DNA of 64,000 nucleotides from Vibrio pomeroyi (GCA_041879425.1 CP090854.1:248001-312000), one strand, 5' to 3'; numbered from the stretch's first letter, positions 9,264 to 20,484 are shown. Notes: generated by a model from the letters alone, not told the origin. Made by a program: numbers and translations.

Positions 9264-10235
9264 ATGCACTCAACATGGCAACCTGCCGCAACCATTAAGC
9301 AGTTAAAGCAACGTGCTGATATCCTTAATCAAATCCGCCAGTTTTTTGCAGAGCGAGACGTGATGGAGGTCGATACGCCAGCCATGAGTCACGCCACGGT
9401 GACGGATGTGCATTTACATACCTTCAAAACTGAATTCGTCGGTCCGGGTTATGCGCAAGGCCAACCCCTGTTCTTTATGACAAGTCCTGAATTTCATATG
9501 AAGCGCTTGTTGGCAGCAGGAAGTGGCTGTATTTACCAAATTTGTAAGTCGTTTCGTAACGAAGAGAACGGCCGTTACCACAACCCTGAGTTCACCATGT
9601 TGGAGTGGTACCGTGTTGGTTTTGATCATCATGACCTGATGGATGAAATGGATCGGCTATTACAACAAATCTTAAAGTCAGGTGAGGCAGAACGCATGAC
9701 TTACCAACAAGCCTTTATTGACGTGTTGGGTGTGTGTCCGCTTGAAGATTCGATGGATGCCCTAAAACAAGCGGCAGCGAAGCTTGGGTTAAGTGATATT
9801 GCCGATCCTGAAGAGGACCGCGACACCTTACTGCAACTGCTGTTCAGCGTGGGTGTCGAAGAAAAGATTGGCCAATCAGTGCCTTCATTTGTTTATGATT
9901 TCCCAGCTTCACAAGCGGCATTAGCTAAGATTAATCCGAGTGATTCGCGAGTGGCTGACCGCTTTGAGGTGTACTTCAAAGGTATCGAGCTGGCAAACGG
10001 GTTTCATGAGCTAGATAAGCCACAAGAGCAGCTTAAGCGTTTTGAAGACGACAATGCCAAGCGTATTGAGATGGGTTTGTCGCCTCAACCTATTGATCAT
10101 CATTTGATTGAGGCGCTAAAAGCAGGCTTACCAGACTGTGCGGGTGTTGCATTGGGTATCGACAGGCTAATCATGCTGGCTTTGGGTTACGACCATATCG
10201 ATGGCGTAACCGCTTTCCCGTTCCCACGTTCTTGA
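9264..10235 (+). CDS. epmA: EF-P--(R)-beta-lysine ligase EpmA (GenX/PoxA)
   Basis: A LysRS paralogue that activates (R)-beta-lysine with ATP and transfers it to EF-P Lys34. It is 323 residues long and lacks the anticodon-binding domain of LysRS. Class II motifs are visible: motif 2 [21 protein letters not shown] and motif 3 [12 protein letters not shown]. The start [10 protein letters not shown] aligns with known EpmA proteins; an in-frame GTG 18 bases upstream is less likely. The upstream gap is shared with frdA. Confidence 0.96.
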   Translation: MHSTWQPAATIKQLKQRADILNQIRQFFAERDVMEVDTPAMSHATVTDVHLHTFKTEFVGPGYAQGQPLFFMTSPEFHMKRLLAAGSGCIYQICKSFRNEENGRYHNPEFTMLEWYRVGFDHHDLMDEMDRLLQQILKSGEAERMTYQQAFIDVLGVCPLEDSMDALKQAAAKLGLSDIADPEEDRDTLLQLLFSVGVEEKIGQSVPSFVYDFPASQAALAKINPSDSRVADRFEVYFKGIELANGFHELDKPQEQLKRFEDDNAKRIEMGLSPQPIDHHLIEALKAGLPDCAGVALGIDRLIMLALGYDHIDGVTAFPFPRS

Positions 10236-10271
10236 CGTTAGTTAGCTAACAGAAGTTAGCTAGCAGAGCGA

Positions 10272-11159
10272 TTAGCTGACAAGAATACCCGTGCCGACCA
10301 CTGCAACAATGGCACCGATCCAAGCGTAGGCATTTGGCCTCTGCTTGGTGTAAAACCATAGAATTGGCAGTAACATGATAGGTGTGGTTGAAGATAATAG
10401 AGCAACCATGCCGACGTTCCCTTCTTGCAGTGCATACAAGATCAGCGTCATTCCCACTGCCATCGCGAGAAAACCGTTCACTGCGGTAATCGCGAATATT
10501 TGACCATTCATCGGATTCAGTGCGCGTGAAAGCTTAGCACCCGTTAAACGAAATGCGGAGTGGGCGACAAAGGCGGTGATCATTCGAATAGCAGAGGCGG
10601 CAACTGGGTCGATGCTGGTTTGCATTACGGGTTTGGCAATAATACCGCCCAATGCTTGGCAGATAGCCGCTGTGATTCCGAGAGCGACGCCAATCCAAAC
10701 TGTGCCTTTGATGGTTTCAAGTTGGTTGTTGGCTTGTCCGCGACGACCAAAGAAGATCGCGGTTAACACTCCGCTAAACACTAACGCTGAGCCAATTAGC
10801 TCGCCAGAGGTCATACTTTCGCTAAACAGGAAGTACCCGAGGAGCGCCGAGAACATGGCGTGGCAAGAGAACAGCAAACCAGCTTGGCGCGGCCCCATGC
10901 GGTTCAGACAGGCAAATAGGGCAGTATCACCAATGAAGATACCAATCAGGCCAGACAGCATCATCGGTGTGACTAAATCTGCTTCGACAGTTGACCAGCC
11001 ACCAGTAAACCAAGCCATGCTTGATAAGATGACCGCAGTGCAGCCCATGCGCCAGCGGCTATAGGCGAAAGAACCTAAGTGTTGAGCAGGCTTCACTGAC
11101 ATTAGGCTCGCAATGGCCCAAAGAAAAGCGGCAGCAAGAGCTAACCATTCGAATCCCAT
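10272..11159 (-). CDS. EamA/DMT-family transporter
   Basis: An inner-membrane drug/metabolite transporter superfamily protein of 295 residues. About ten hydrophobic segments are arranged as two EamA repeats, the first around FLWAIASLMSVKPAQHLG and the second around ALGGIIAKPVMQ and STTPIMLLPILWF. The substrate is unknown. ATG 11159 (MGFEWLALAAAFLW) is preferred because the transmembrane repeat begins there and AAGGA precedes it; an ATG 51 bases upstream would add a soluble extension atypical for the family. Confidence 0.85.
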   Translation of the reverse strand: MGFEWLALAAAFLWAIASLMSVKPAQHLGSFAYSRWRMGCTAVILSSMAWFTGGWSTVEADLVTPMMLSGLIGIFIGDTALFACLNRMGPRQAGLLFSCHAMFSALLGYFLFSESMTSGELIGSALVFSGVLTAIFFGRRGQANNQLETIKGTVWIGVALGITAAICQALGGIIAKPVMQTSIDPVAASAIRMITAFVAHSAFRLTGAKLSRALNPMNGQIFAITAVNGFLAMAVGMTLILYALQEGNVGMVALLSSTTPIMLLPILWFYTKQRPNAYAWIGAIVAVVGTGILVS

Positions 11160-11288
11160 CTGAATAACATCCTTGTGTCTGGGATAAATTAGCTCATCAA
11201 TATGCATCAAACCGAACTGAGAACAAAGTGATTCTTAATAAAAGAACCATGAACGTTTACAGCTCGGCTTGATGTGATTAATTACGCG

Positions 11289-13193
11289 TTACACTTTAAA
11301 GCGTTCCACATCTCGACGCATCGACTCAGCAGCGCTACTCATTTCATTTGAGCTATTGCGGCTGCTTTCTGCTTGTTGTGCAAGATCGTCAGAGGCATCT
11401 TTGATTCCTTGTGTATTGCGGCTGATGTCTTCGCTAACCGCGCGTTGTTCTTCGGCTGCACTCGCTATCTGCAGTGCCATATCGTTGATTTCGGTGATGG
11501 CTTGCGTGATTTTCGTGAGGCTGCCATGGGCTTGCTCTGCGAAACCAACACTGTTTTCTGCCAGTTGAGTGCTGGTGGTCATGCTTTCGACGGCATGTTC
11601 GGTATTCTTTTGCAGGGTATCAATCATCACGCGGATCTCTTCCGTTGAACCATGCGTTCTTTGGCTGAGTACTCGAACTTCGTCTGCGACAACCGCAAAC
11701 CCACGACCTTGTTCACCAGCACGTGCGGCCTCAATTGCAGCATTCAATGCCAATAGATTGGTTTGTTCGGCAATGCCTTGAATAGTGGACAGGATCTGGT
11801 TGATGCTTTGTGCATTGTTTTCCAGTTCTCGGATAACATTGGCTGCGTCTTCTACTTGGCTTGCAAGGCTAGTAATCGCATCGCGGTTCTGTTGAATAAC
11901 TTCTTGGCCATCATTACAAGCGGTCGCCGAAGCTTGAGATGCGGACGCAGTTAATTCCGCATGGCTTGCTACTTCGGCAGCAGTCGCTGACATCTCATGA
12001 ATCGCGGTGGCAATTTGGTTGATATCGTTTTGTTGATTCTCGACTCGAATGGAGGATTGAGTGGCCAATTGGTTGGCTTTTTCTGCGTGATTATTTAAAT
12101 CATGGCTGTGCTCGATAACGCCTTTCAGCATGCTTTGCATCTGACTCAAGAATTGGTTTACGAGCTCGGCAAGCTTACCAATCTCATCCATGCGTGTGAT
12201 ATCAATCCGCTGAGTGAGGTCACCTCTGCCTTGAGCGAGTTGAGTCAGCGCTGTAGACAGTGTTTGTAATGGAGAAAGTAGGCGGTTGATAACCACGGTA
12301 CTCGCTATTGAAATGATGATGTACAAAATCAAAGAGGTCAGCGTGATGAATTGAATGGCATCGGATACTGCAGAAAACGCCATTTCTTTATCGATAACAA
12401 TACCTAGCGACCAATCGGTGTTCGGGACATTGGCAATATAGACCAGTTTATCGCCTTGACCAGGCCAAGTTAGCGTAGTGATCATTTGGTCTTGGAGTAG
12501 TTGTGACACCTTGCTGGTTGTTAGTTCCGGATTCAAACTGGTCAGTGGTTTTTGACTCAAGGCTTCATCACTGTACGCCACGATGTTGTTGTTACCATCC
12601 ACTAAAAATGCAAAACCATCGTTCTCGAGTTTTACATTGAGTACGGTATCAATAATGCTGGTAACGGTTAAGTCCGCCGCGAGGACGCCCTGTTTTTCAC
12701 CGTTGAATGCTTTGGCAAAGCTGATGACGATACTGCCGTCAAAATCTTGATAAGGTTCGGTAATGATGAGGTCTGATGTTGCGCTGGCATCTTGATACCA
12801 AGGGCGGGTTCGTGGATCGTAGCCTGCTGGCCAATCTTCACCTTTGTCGCCATAAGCGATTGTGCCATCGCTGAACCCTGCATAAACAGACAGGAATTGC
12901 CCGGCTTGTTTGGTGATTAATAACTCGCGGTCAGAATTACTATTGCTTGAAATGGTCGATTCATTGGCAAGCATCATATCACTACGGATGGAGAGCCAAT
13001 CAGCAATATAATTTGTGGTGCCAACACTGACATTTTTCATTTCTTGGTTGATCGCGATTTCAGTTTCTTGAGTGAGTTGATTAACCGATATCCAAGCTTG
13101 GGTACCACTCACAACGGCGATAATGATCGCAATGGCGATCTGAATTTTAAATTTAATAGTATGTCTCAAGGTCCATTCCTCTCTATTAGACAA
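11289..13193 (-). CDS. Methyl-accepting chemotaxis protein with dCache sensor
   Basis: A 634-residue chemoreceptor. It has a membrane segment near residues 15-35, then a periplasmic double-Cache domain (about 40-275) with [12 protein letters not shown] and EPYQDFDG. A second membrane segment lies at about 280-302, then a HAMP domain with [13 protein letters not shown], and a cytoplasmic signalling domain with the hairpin-tip motif [20 protein letters not shown]. The YDPRxRPWY...Y.D pattern resembles amino-acid-binding dCache_1 domains, so an amino acid or amine ligand is plausible but unproven. No NWETF-type methylesterase tether ends the protein. Monocistronic. Confidence 0.93.
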   Translation of the reverse strand: MSNREEWTLRHTIKFKIQIAIAIIIAVVSGTQAWISVNQLTQETEIAINQEMKNVSVGTTNYIADWLSIRSDMMLANESTISSNSNSDRELLITKQAGQFLSVYAGFSDGTIAYGDKGEDWPAGYDPRTRPWYQDASATSDLIITEPYQDFDGSIVISFAKAFNGEKQGVLAADLTVTSIIDTVLNVKLENDGFAFLVDGNNNIVAYSDEALSQKPLTSLNPELTTSKVSQLLQDQMITTLTWPGQGDKLVYIANVPNTDWSLGIVIDKEMAFSAVSDAIQFITLTSLILYIIISIASTVVINRLLSPLQTLSTALTQLAQGRGDLTQRIDITRMDEIGKLAELVNQFLSQMQSMLKGVIEHSHDLNNHAEKANQLATQSSIRVENQQNDINQIATAIHEMSATAAEVASHAELTASASQASATACNDGQEVIQQNRDAITSLASQVEDAANVIRELENNAQSINQILSTIQGIAEQTNLLALNAAIEAARAGEQGRGFAVVADEVRVLSQRTHGSTEEIRVMIDTLQKNTEHAVESMTTSTQLAENSVGFAEQAHGSLTKITQAITEINDMALQIASAAEEQRAVSEDISRNTQGIKDASDDLAQQAESSRNSSNEMSSAAESMRRDVERFKV

Positions 13194-13365
13194 AAACCTA
13201 ATTACGTACTTAATGGTGAATTGACGCGTCTTTGATGCGTGTATAGTGCCGCTCTCTCAAGTGGAATAAATGTGCTTAAAATCATAAATTCTAAATATAT
13301 CGATTCTACTTTTTGACAAACAGTGAAGTGGAATCACAGTTATTTATCGATTGAAAACTGATCAA

Positions 13366-13403
13366 CCCTCCAGCTAGCGAAATTAGGACTGCTATCTGGA
13401 GGG
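13366..13403 (-). terminator. Hairpin downstream of the DASS transporter
   Basis: CCCTCCAG at 13366-13373 and CTGGAGGG at 13396-13403 form a perfect 8-bp stem with a 22-base loop. There is no clear T-run, so termination is only possible. Confidence 0.35.
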
Positions 13404-13444
13404 CTGTAGTGAAAAGTTAACGTGCTAGGTGATAATAAGCCGTG

Positions 13445-14860
13445 TTAGGTGATAATAAACAGCGCGAGGTAGACCATTAATAAGCCTACGATACCTAAGA
13501 TGATACCCATCTTCGCCATGTCTTTGCTTTCGATAAGCCCGGTTGAGTAAGCCAACGAATTGGGCGGTGTCGATACCGGAAGAATCATACCCAGTGAGGC
13601 GGAGAAGGCGACCACAACCAGCAAGCCTTGTAGACCACCAATTGCGACTAAGCTTTCCATCGATGCGCCGATCGCAGCGGCAATAGGCATCAGTAAGTTG
13701 GCCGTCGCGGTGTTCGACATGAAGTTCGCCATCAACCAACACACGATAGATAGTGTGAGAACTACAGCAGTAGGTGAGAGCGACTCATAGTCAATCGCGT
13801 GTGCTAACGCCGCCGCTAAACCTGTTTTATCCAGGCCGATACCAATCGCAATACCACCTGCAACCAACCACAACACATCCCAGTTAATCAGCTTGAGTTC
13901 TTCTTTGCCTATGATTCCAGTCAGAGTAAATACAGCCAGTGGAATGATAGAGACCACGTAGGTGTTCATGCCGTGCAGCTTGGTAGTCATCCACAACAAG
14001 ATGGTCGCTGCGAAGGTGATGTAAACCACGATCGCACGCCAACTCTTTCTAAATTGCCCATTGAGTTTGAGCACCATGTTCTTCTGCTTGGAAGGAAAGA
14101 TTTTCTGAAGAAGGAACCAAGCTATGGTGAGCTGGATGATCACAAAGGGTAAGCCCATCATCATCCAGCTCAGGAAGTCGATGGTGTTTTCACCTGTTAG
14201 GTATTGCAGTGCGATGGCATTGGGTGGAGTGCCGATCGGTGTCGCGATACCACCAGTATTGGCCGCGATTGGAATACACAACACGAGTGCTTTGATCCCC
14301 ATATCGCCTTTGGGTGCAGATGCCACGATAGGACCGAGCAGTGCCAGCATCATAACTGTGGTAGCGGTATTCGACATGAACATCGAGAACACTGCTGTGA
14401 TCAGCATTAAACCAAGCATGATGAAGCGCGGCTCTGTACCAAATGGTTTCAATAGTACTCGAGCGAGGTTGTTATCGAGTTCGTACTTAGATGCCGAGAT
14501 CGCGAGTGCGAAACCACCCATGAATAGAATGATGATTGGCGATGAAAACGCACCGAAGATGTCGGTATATTTGATTAACTCACCGAGATCGTGACCTGCT
14601 GGTGGATTTCGAAATAGGTGCAGGCCTTTGTCGGAGATCATCACCAGTTCAAGTGCAATGATCAGTATCGAGGTGGCGAAAACTGGAACGGGCTCAAGCA
14701 CCCAAAGTAGTGCAGCAAGCAGGAATATCGCCAGTAGGCGGTGTTGAATTAACGTTAGGTCATCGATAGGTATTGAATCTATCGGCATGAATAACACGCC
14801 TAAGGGAATCGCAAAACAAATCAACAGCTTGACCAGAACGCCAACATTGAGTTTAGGCAT
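13445..14860 (-). CDS. DASS/SLC13-family Na+:dicarboxylate symporter
   Basis: A 471-residue secondary transporter of the divalent-anion:sodium symporter family, probably taking up C4-dicarboxylates or citrate-like anions. The two family SNT motifs are present (FMSNTATTVMML and FMSNTATANLLM), as are GGIATPIGTPPN and LPVSTPPNSLAY, which line the Na+ and substrate sites. Eleven or more membrane segments are visible. ATG 14860 is preferred because AGGGTC is at a suitable distance; a TTG six bases upstream is too close to it. The exact substrate cannot be read. Confidence 0.88.
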   Translation of the reverse strand: MPKLNVGVLVKLLICFAIPLGVLFMPIDSIPIDDLTLIQHRLLAIFLLAALLWVLEPVPVFATSILIIALELVMISDKGLHLFRNPPAGHDLGELIKYTDIFGAFSSPIIILFMGGFALAISASKYELDNNLARVLLKPFGTEPRFIMLGLMLITAVFSMFMSNTATTVMMLALLGPIVASAPKGDMGIKALVLCIPIAANTGGIATPIGTPPNAIALQYLTGENTIDFLSWMMMGLPFVIIQLTIAWFLLQKIFPSKQKNMVLKLNGQFRKSWRAIVVYITFAATILLWMTTKLHGMNTYVVSIIPLAVFTLTGIIGKEELKLINWDVLWLVAGGIAIGIGLDKTGLAAALAHAIDYESLSPTAVVLTLSIVCWLMANFMSNTATANLLMPIAAAIGASMESLVAIGGLQGLLVVVAFSASLGMILPVSTPPNSLAYSTGLIESKDMAKMGIILGIVGLLMVYLALFIIT

Positions 14861-15087
14861 GTACAAAGACCCTATGAATAAAATATCTTCAAATAGAATA
14901 AGTTATCTGGTTTTTTGGTACTTGGAGACGGGTTATAAAATCGAAACATTGTTTAAGGTTTCGACAGTTGTTTTGTTTTTGGTCAATCTTTTTTCTGGGG
15001 AATTCAACGTACTGATCGTTGAGAGCAAGCTTGTCGGTAGTTAGATTGGTTGAAATCTTGAAGGGAAGTGTCTCGAACTAGATAAGA

Positions 15088-15132
15088 AAAAGGCGCGTTC
15101 TTCTCTAAATATAGAAAAATAACACGCCTTTA
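15088..15132 (-). terminator. Terminator after psd
   Basis: AAAAGGCGCG and the distal ACACGCCTTT form the base of a hairpin, with a second pairing (TTCT/AGAA) inside. It is flanked by A-runs and T-runs and sits just downstream of psd on the minus strand. Confidence 0.5.
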
Positions 15133-15157
15133 AAACTGAATGAGTTAACTCAAACTA

Positions 15158-16069
15158 TTAAGCTTGGTCTGTGTTCTCTGCTGAATCAACAGCTTCAGTC
15201 TCAGCATCTTTACCAGCAATGTGCGCGAAAGGTGTACCTAGAACGGTCTTCTCGCCATTTTGCATAGTGTCGTCAAACTTGATTGCATCTTTCGCAAACA
15301 GGTTGATAACCGTTGAACCAAGCTTAAAGCGACCCATTTCTTCGCCTTTCTTCAAGATGATTGCTTTATCGCCTTGTGCTGGGTAATCCCATTTGTATAC
15401 AGAGTTACCGCGCGGTGGAGTGATGGTGCCAGCCCATACTTGCTCGATGCTACCTACGATAGTTGCGCCAACCAGTACTTGTGCCATTGGGCCAAACTCA
15501 GTATCGAAGATACAAACGACACGCTCGTTACGTGCGAATAGGTTTGGAACGTTCTCTGCTGTTAATGGGTTAACAGAGAAAAGGTCACCCGGAACGTAGA
15601 TCATCTGGCGTAGTGTGCCGTCGCATGGCATATGCACACGGTGGTAATCACTTGGAGACAAGTAAAGCGTTGCGAATTCACCGTCTTTAAACTCATCTGC
15701 TAAGGCTGCATCACCACCCAGTAGCTCGCGAGCTGAGTAATCGTGACCTTTAGCCTGAATCAGTTGGCCGTCAGTAATTGGACCAAATTGGCTTACGCGA
15801 GCATCGGCAGGGTGAACGATAACAGACTCGCCTTCAGCGATAGGGCGCATGCCTTCTTTCAATTCACGTACGAAGAATTCATTGAATGTTTTAAAGTGCT
15901 TTGGATCGCTATGCAGCGCTTCATCCATGTTCACTTTGTATTGCTTGATGAACCAGTTGATGATCGCTGTCGTTAAGCCGCCCGCTTTAGCAGACGCAAG
16001 TTTGCCGACTAGACGAGTCAGTCCATGTTGTGGAATCCAGTACTGCAATCCAACTTTAATCTTATCCAT
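15158..16069 (-). CDS. psd: Phosphatidylserine decarboxylase proenzyme
   Basis: Makes phosphatidylethanolamine from phosphatidylserine at the inner membrane. The 303-residue proenzyme carries the self-cleavage motif LGST near residue 250-253, where the Ser becomes the pyruvoyl group. [11 protein letters not shown] and the block [14 protein letters not shown] are family signatures with catalytic His. An acidic tail of about 20 residues follows the last conserved segment. It lies downstream of rsgA on the same strand, as in many gammaproteobacteria, so cotranscription is likely. Confidence 0.97.
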   Translation of the reverse strand: MDKIKVGLQYWIPQHGLTRLVGKLASAKAGGLTTAIINWFIKQYKVNMDEALHSDPKHFKTFNEFFVRELKEGMRPIAEGESVIVHPADARVSQFGPITDGQLIQAKGHDYSARELLGGDAALADEFKDGEFATLYLSPSDYHRVHMPCDGTLRQMIYVPGDLFSVNPLTAENVPNLFARNERVVCIFDTEFGPMAQVLVGATIVGSIEQVWAGTITPPRGNSVYKWDYPAQGDKAIILKKGEEMGRFKLGSTVINLFAKDAIKFDDTMQNGEKTVLGTPFAHIAGKDAETEAVDSAENTDQA

Positions 16070-16194
16070 TGTATTAATTTTCCAATGCTATGTGTTGTTC
16101 AATTAAATCTGTCGATGACGCTTTAGGGCGCGAGATGTTACTTAAATTCGCGCCAATTGTCAGTAAATGCACACATTTGTTCACAAAAACGCGA

Positions 16195-17250
16195 TTAGAG
16201 ATCCGCTTTTTTGCTGCGTGAATACTGACGGTTATCTTTGTTGTTTGCCATGCTTTCAATGATGCGATGGTAGTTGTCGAAACGCAGTCGACTGATCTTT
16301 CCATCTTCAACAGCCTCGCGCAGGATACAACCCGGGTCATCATTGTGCTTACAGTCGCGGAACTTACAACCGCCAAGGTAAGGCTTGAATTCGATGAAGG
16401 CTTCAGTGATTTCGTCCGCTTCCAGGTGCCATAGGCCGAACTCACGAACCCCTGGAGAATCGATAAGGTCGCCGCCAGAAGGGAAGTGGTACAAACGCGC
16501 TGCCGTGGTTGTGTGTTGACCAAGACCTGAGTTCTCAGAGACTTCACCTTCCTCAATGTCCAGTGTTGGCATTAACGCATTCACTAGGCTTGATTTACCT
16601 ACACCAGACTGACCAACAAAGATGTTGATGCGATCTTTAAGTTCAGCTTCCAGCTCTTTGATGCCGTAGCCAGACTCTTTACTCACGAACATCACTTTGT
16701 AGCCGATCTTCTCGTACTCTTTGAGTGTTTCGCGGTATTCCGCAATCTGCTCTTCAGTCAGTAAATCTACCTTGTTCAGAACAACAAGAGGCGCGATGTT
16801 GACCGTTTCAGAAGCGATCAAGTAGCGGTCGATAATATTAAGTGATAGCTCTGGTAGCACAGCCGATACGATAACCATTTGGTCAACGTTAGCCGCAACC
16901 GGTTTTAGGCCGTCGTAGTAATCAGGGCGAGTCAGCATTGAAGTTCTTGGTTCAACGGCTTCTACAACGCCAGAAATACCAGCCATGGATTCTAAGCCTG
17001 CACGCCAAGTCACTCGGTCACCAGAGACCAAAGTCTCGATACTACGGCGTAAGTTACAACGATGAACTTCGTTTGTTTCAAGATCTTCGATATCAGCATG
17101 TTGGCCAAAGCGCGTAATCACGAGTCCGCTTTTGGTTCCGCCCAGCATGTTCTCATCCCATTGGATAGAATCTTCTTTCTTGAGTCGCTTGTTCTGGTTG
17201 CTACGTACTCGACGTACCTGACCTTTGGTTAACTTCTTTTTTTTAGCCAC
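16195..17250 (-). CDS. rsgA: Ribosome small subunit GTPase RsgA
   Basis: A circularly permuted GTPase for late 30S maturation, 351 residues. Order of motifs: basic N-terminus ([19 protein letters not shown]), OB domain, G4 NKVDL, G1 [15 protein letters not shown]2 region with [11 protein letters not shown]3 DSPGVREFG, then a zinc-binding end with [14 protein letters not shown]. This order is diagnostic. It is divergent from orn (150 bases between starts) and followed by psd. Confidence 0.97.
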   Translation of the reverse strand: MAKKKKLTKGQVRRVRSNQNKRLKKEDSIQWDENMLGGTKSGLVITRFGQHADIEDLETNEVHRCNLRRSIETLVSGDRVTWRAGLESMAGISGVVEAVEPRTSMLTRPDYYDGLKPVAANVDQMVIVSAVLPELSLNIIDRYLIASETVNIAPLVVLNKVDLLTEEQIAEYRETLKEYEKIGYKVMFVSKESGYGIKELEAELKDRINIFVGQSGVGKSSLVNALMPTLDIEEGEVSENSGLGQHTTTAARLYHFPSGGDLIDSPGVREFGLWHLEADEITEAFIEFKPYLGGCKFRDCKHNDDPGCILREAVEDGKISRLRFDNYHRIIESMANNKDNRQYSRSKKADL

Positions 17251-17400
17251 AATTTTTCACTTAACACATCTAACTTGATGATTGGGAACTCAAACCGGGT
17301 GTTGCTGGTGCCACGTGATTTCGATGGCCCTAAAGCTAGTTTGAGTATAGTTATTTGGGTATAGTACCTCTTTTACACTTAAACAAATAGGCGACGCCTT

Positions 17401-17946
17401 ATGTCCTTTAGCGATCAGAACCTAATTTGGGTTGATCTAGAGATGACAGGACTTGATCCTGAAACTCATAAAATCATTGAAATTGCGACTATCGTTACCG
17501 ATAGTGAGCTTAACATCCTTGCTGAAGGACCTGTTTTGGCTATTCACCAACCTCAGAGTGAATTAGACAAGATGGACGAGTGGTGCACAACGACTCACAC
17601 CGGCAGCGGCCTAGTGAAACGAATCCAAGAAAGCACGGTTTCAGAGCAAGATGCCATCCAACAAACGATTGAGTTTCTTGAGAAGTGGGTACCAAAAGGT
17701 AAGTCTCCAATCTGTGGCAATAGCATCGGTCAAGATCGCCGCTTCCTATACAAACACATGCCAGAATTGGAAGAGTACTTTCACTACCGTTATGTCGATG
17801 TAAGCACGCTGAAAGAGCTGACTCGTCGTTGGAAGCCTGAAGTGTTAGACGGTTTTTCAAAGTCTGGAAGTCACCTAGCATTGGATGATATTCGAGAGTC
17901 GATCGCAGAGCTGCAGTACTACCGAAAAACGATTATTAACATCTAG
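17401..17946 (+). CDS. orn: Oligoribonuclease
   Basis: A 3'-5' exonuclease degrading di- to pentanucleotides, including pGpG from c-di-GMP turnover. The 181-residue DEDDh fold is complete: Exo [13 protein letters not shown], Exo II in [11 protein letters not shown], and Exo [14 protein letters not shown]. It lies directly upstream of the tRNA array, the same order as in E. coli (orn then tRNA-Gly). Confidence 0.97.
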   Translation: MSFSDQNLIWVDLEMTGLDPETHKIIEIATIVTDSELNILAEGPVLAIHQPQSELDKMDEWCTTTHTGSGLVKRIQESTVSEQDAIQQTIEFLEKWVPKGKSPICGNSIGQDRRFLYKHMPELEEYFHYRYVDVSTLKELTRRWKPEVLDGFSKSGSHLALDDIRESIAELQYYRKTIINI

Positions 17947-18063
17947 TCGGATAAAATGATCACGTTTATCTAACTTTTCAGGGACATAAGAGCTGATTTT
18001 TTTGCAAATCTGTGTGCTTTTACAGCAGTTGAGTAAAAAGTTTCGTAATTTTGCATTAAGGAC

Positions 18064-18091
18064 TTGCATCACAAAAAAATGCTCTTATAAT
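18064..18091 (+). promoter_or_regulatory. Promoter of the tRNA array
   Basis: TTGCAT at 18064-18069, a 16-base spacer, and TATAAT at 18086-18091, followed by a GC-rich discriminator (GCAGCCC) typical of stringently controlled stable-RNA promoters. The first tRNA begins 36 bases later. Confidence 0.75.
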
Positions 18092-18126
18092 TCGCAGCCC
18101 TGAACGGCGAAAGACGTTTTCAGATT

Positions 18127-18202
18127 GCGATACTAGCTCAGTTGGTAGAGCGCAACCTTGCCAAGGTTGAGGTCATCGGTTCGAACCCGATGTATCGCTC
18201 CA
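18127..18202 (+). tRNA. tRNA-Gly(GCC), copy 1
   Basis: A 76-nt cloverleaf with acceptor GCGATAC/GTATCGC, T-loop GGTTCGAACCC, encoded CCA and anticodon GCC at positions 34-36. First gene of the array. Confidence 0.98.
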
Positions 18203-18255
18203 ATTTGTAGGTTATGGTGAAAGCGGTAATCGAAAGGTGAAAGACCTTTTATAAT

Positions 18256-18331
18256 GCGATACTAGCTCAGTTGGTAGAGCGCAACCTTGCCAAGGTTGAG
18301 GTCATCGGTTCGAACCCGATGTATCGCTCCA
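18256..18331 (+). tRNA. tRNA-Gly(GCC), copy 2
   Basis: Identical to copy 1. The array begins with two Gly genes in a row before the alternation with fMet starts. Confidence 0.98.
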
Positions 18332-18367
18332 AATTAAAGAATCATCAACTTAAATGATGCATCCGGA

Positions 18368-18444
<77 letters not shown>

Positions 18445-18477
18445 CATTACAGTTAAACGCGACAGCGGTTAACTTAT

Positions 18478-18553
18478 GCGATACTAGCTCAGTTGGTAGA
18501 GCGCAACCTTGCCAAGGTTGAGGTCATCGGTTCGAACCCGATGTATCGCTCCA
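18478..18553 (+). tRNA. tRNA-Gly(GCC), copy 3
   Basis: Identical in sequence to copy 1. It starts 33 bases after the preceding fMet gene, in the standard spacer. Confidence 0.98.
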
Positions 18554-18589
18554 ATTTAAAGCCTCATTGTCTTAAACAATGCATCCGGA

Positions 18590-18666
<77 letters not shown>

Positions 18667-18699
18667 CATTACAGTTAAGCGCGATAGCGATTAACTCAT

Positions 18700-18775
18700 G
18701 CGATACTAGCTCAGTTGGTAGAGCGCAACCTTGCCAAGGTTGAGGTCATCGGTTCGAACCCGATGTATCGCTCCA
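18700..18775 (+). tRNA. tRNA-Gly(GCC), copy 4
   Basis: Identical to copy 1. It is followed by the longest spacer in the array (about 102 bases), which breaks the 222-base periodicity. Confidence 0.98.
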
Positions 18776-18877
18776 CTTTTATTCGAACAAGAAGTCATAT
18801 TCTTAGAAGTCATCTCCTAGAGAAAGTACTCAGAATGAAAATGGTTTAGTTTCATTGTCTTAAACAATGCATCCGGA

Positions 18878-18954
<77 letters not shown>

Positions 18955-18987
18955 CATTACAGTTAAACGCAACAGCGGTTAACTTAT

Positions 18988-19063
18988 GCGATACTAGCTC
19001 AGTTGGTAGAGCGCAACCTTGCCAAGGTTGAGGTCATCGGTTCGAACCCGATGTATCGCTCCA
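18988..19063 (+). tRNA. tRNA-Gly(GCC), copy 5
   Basis: Identical to copy 1. The following spacer of 49 bases differs from the others at its start (TCTCCTAGAGA). Confidence 0.98.
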
Positions 19064-19112
19064 AATTAGTCTCCTAGAGACAAGACTCATTGACTTAAAC
19101 AATGCATCCGGA

Positions 19113-19189
<77 letters not shown>

Positions 19190-19222
19190 CATTACAGTTA
19201 AACGCGCTAGCGGTTAACTCAT

Positions 19223-19298
19223 GCGATACTAGCTCAGTTGGTAGAGCGCAACCTTGCCAAGGTTGAGGTCATCGGTTCGAACCCGATGTATCGCTCCA
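19223..19298 (+). tRNA. tRNA-Gly(GCC), copy 6
   Basis: Identical to copy 1. From here to the end of the array the Gly genes are spaced exactly 222 bases apart. Confidence 0.98.
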
Positions 19299-19334
19299 AT
19301 TTAAAGCCTCATTGTCTTAAACAATGCATCCGGA

Positions 19335-19411
<77 letters not shown>

Positions 19412-19444
19412 CATTACAGTTAAACGCGCTAGCGGTTAACTCAT

Positions 19445-19520
19445 GCGATACTAGCTCAGTTGGTAGAGCGCAACCTTGCCAAGGTTGAGGTCATCGGTTC
19501 GAACCCGATGTATCGCTCCA
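19445..19520 (+). tRNA. tRNA-Gly(GCC), copy 7
   Basis: Identical to copy 1, within a 222-base unit. Confidence 0.98.
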
Positions 19521-19556
19521 ATTTAAAGCCTCATTGTCTTAAACAATGCATCCGGA

Positions 19557-19633
<77 letters not shown>

Positions 19634-19666
19634 CATTACAGTTAAACGCGACAGCGGTTAACTTAT

Positions 19667-19742
19667 GCGATACTAGCTCAGTTGGTAGAGCGCAACCTTG
19701 CCAAGGTTGAGGTCATCGGTTCGAACCCGATGTATCGCTCCA
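19667..19742 (+). tRNA. tRNA-Gly(GCC), copy 8
   Basis: Identical to copy 1, within a 222-base unit. Confidence 0.98.
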
Positions 19743-19778
19743 ATTTAAAGTGTCATTGACTTAAACAATGCATCCGGA

Positions 19779-19855
<77 letters not shown>

Positions 19856-19888
19856 CATTACAGTTAAACGCGACAGCGGTTAACTTAT

Positions 19889-19964
19889 GCGATACTAGCT
19901 CAGTTGGTAGAGCGCAACCTTGCCAAGGTTGAGGTCATCGGTTCGAACCCGATGTATCGCTCCA
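19889..19964 (+). tRNA. tRNA-Gly(GCC), copy 9
   Basis: Identical to copy 1. Last gene of the array, followed by gene-free DNA to 20597. Confidence 0.98.
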
Positions 19965-20096
19965 GCTTTCTTCTAAAAAAGCTAATAAGATACTTTAAAC
20001 CACCGTGTTTTTCTTTAGATCACAGAGTTTAAAGGCGACCTTAAAGGTCACGCTCTTTCTTTAATGCTGCGAAGCATAATCCCCCAAAAAAGCAAA

Positions 20097-20127
20097 TAAT
20101 CCTCCATTATGGTGGATATTTTTTTGT
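20097..20127 (+). terminator. Probable terminator of the tRNA array
   Basis: ATCCTCCA-TTA-TGGTGGAT forms a stem with one mismatch, followed by ATTTTTTTG. It is about 130 bases after the last tRNA. Confidence 0.55.
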
Positions 20128-20191
20128 CTTAAATTTTTCTTAGCAACTGGAATGCTAGTAAACATCAGGTCTCTGAAGCAGATACTTGAGG

Positions 20192-20484
20192 TTTTTCACA
20201 TCTATAAACAGACTTATCCACAAATAGTTCGATGTGGATAACTTGGTTGATAAAGTTATTTCAGGCTTAATTCTTTATATATCTCAAAAAGATCTTTCTT
20301 GTTTTCAATATATTAGCTGAATTGTGGTGTCGGTAACTTGCTGTTTTTTATAAGGTTAGCTGTGCATCTTCAATTTGATAAAAGATCGTTAACTTGTTGT
20401 TTTTTGATCTTAATCATTTATCAGCACTGTGTTTAACTTTGTGCGGGTGTCGGAAGTTTACGAGAGATCTGAATTTTTTCCACA
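20192..20484. promoter_or_regulatory. DnaA-box cluster, candidate datA-like locus
   Basis: The 633-base gap 19965-20597 has no gene. Two perfect DnaA boxes TTATCCACA lie in inverted orientation at 20214-20222 (+) and 20233-20241 (-), ten bases apart. TTTTTCACA at 20192-20200 and TTTTCCACA at 20476-20484 also match the relaxed consensus TTWTNCACA. In E. coli the DnaA-titrating locus datA lies in the same place, between the tRNA-Gly cluster and queG. The stretch is AT-rich and also holds a direct repeat TAACTTGYTGTTTTTT near 20334 and 20390. I see no convincing IHF site. The function as a datA equivalent is inferred from boxes and synteny. Confidence 0.6.

Noticed and set aside
13425..13742. 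Leftward frame overlapping the end of the DASS transporter
   Set aside because: It is an out-of-frame shadow of a gene with clear family motifs.
14787..15044. Rightward frame upstream of the DASS transporter
   Set aside because: Half of it is antisense to the transporter start, and no ribosome site or family supports it.
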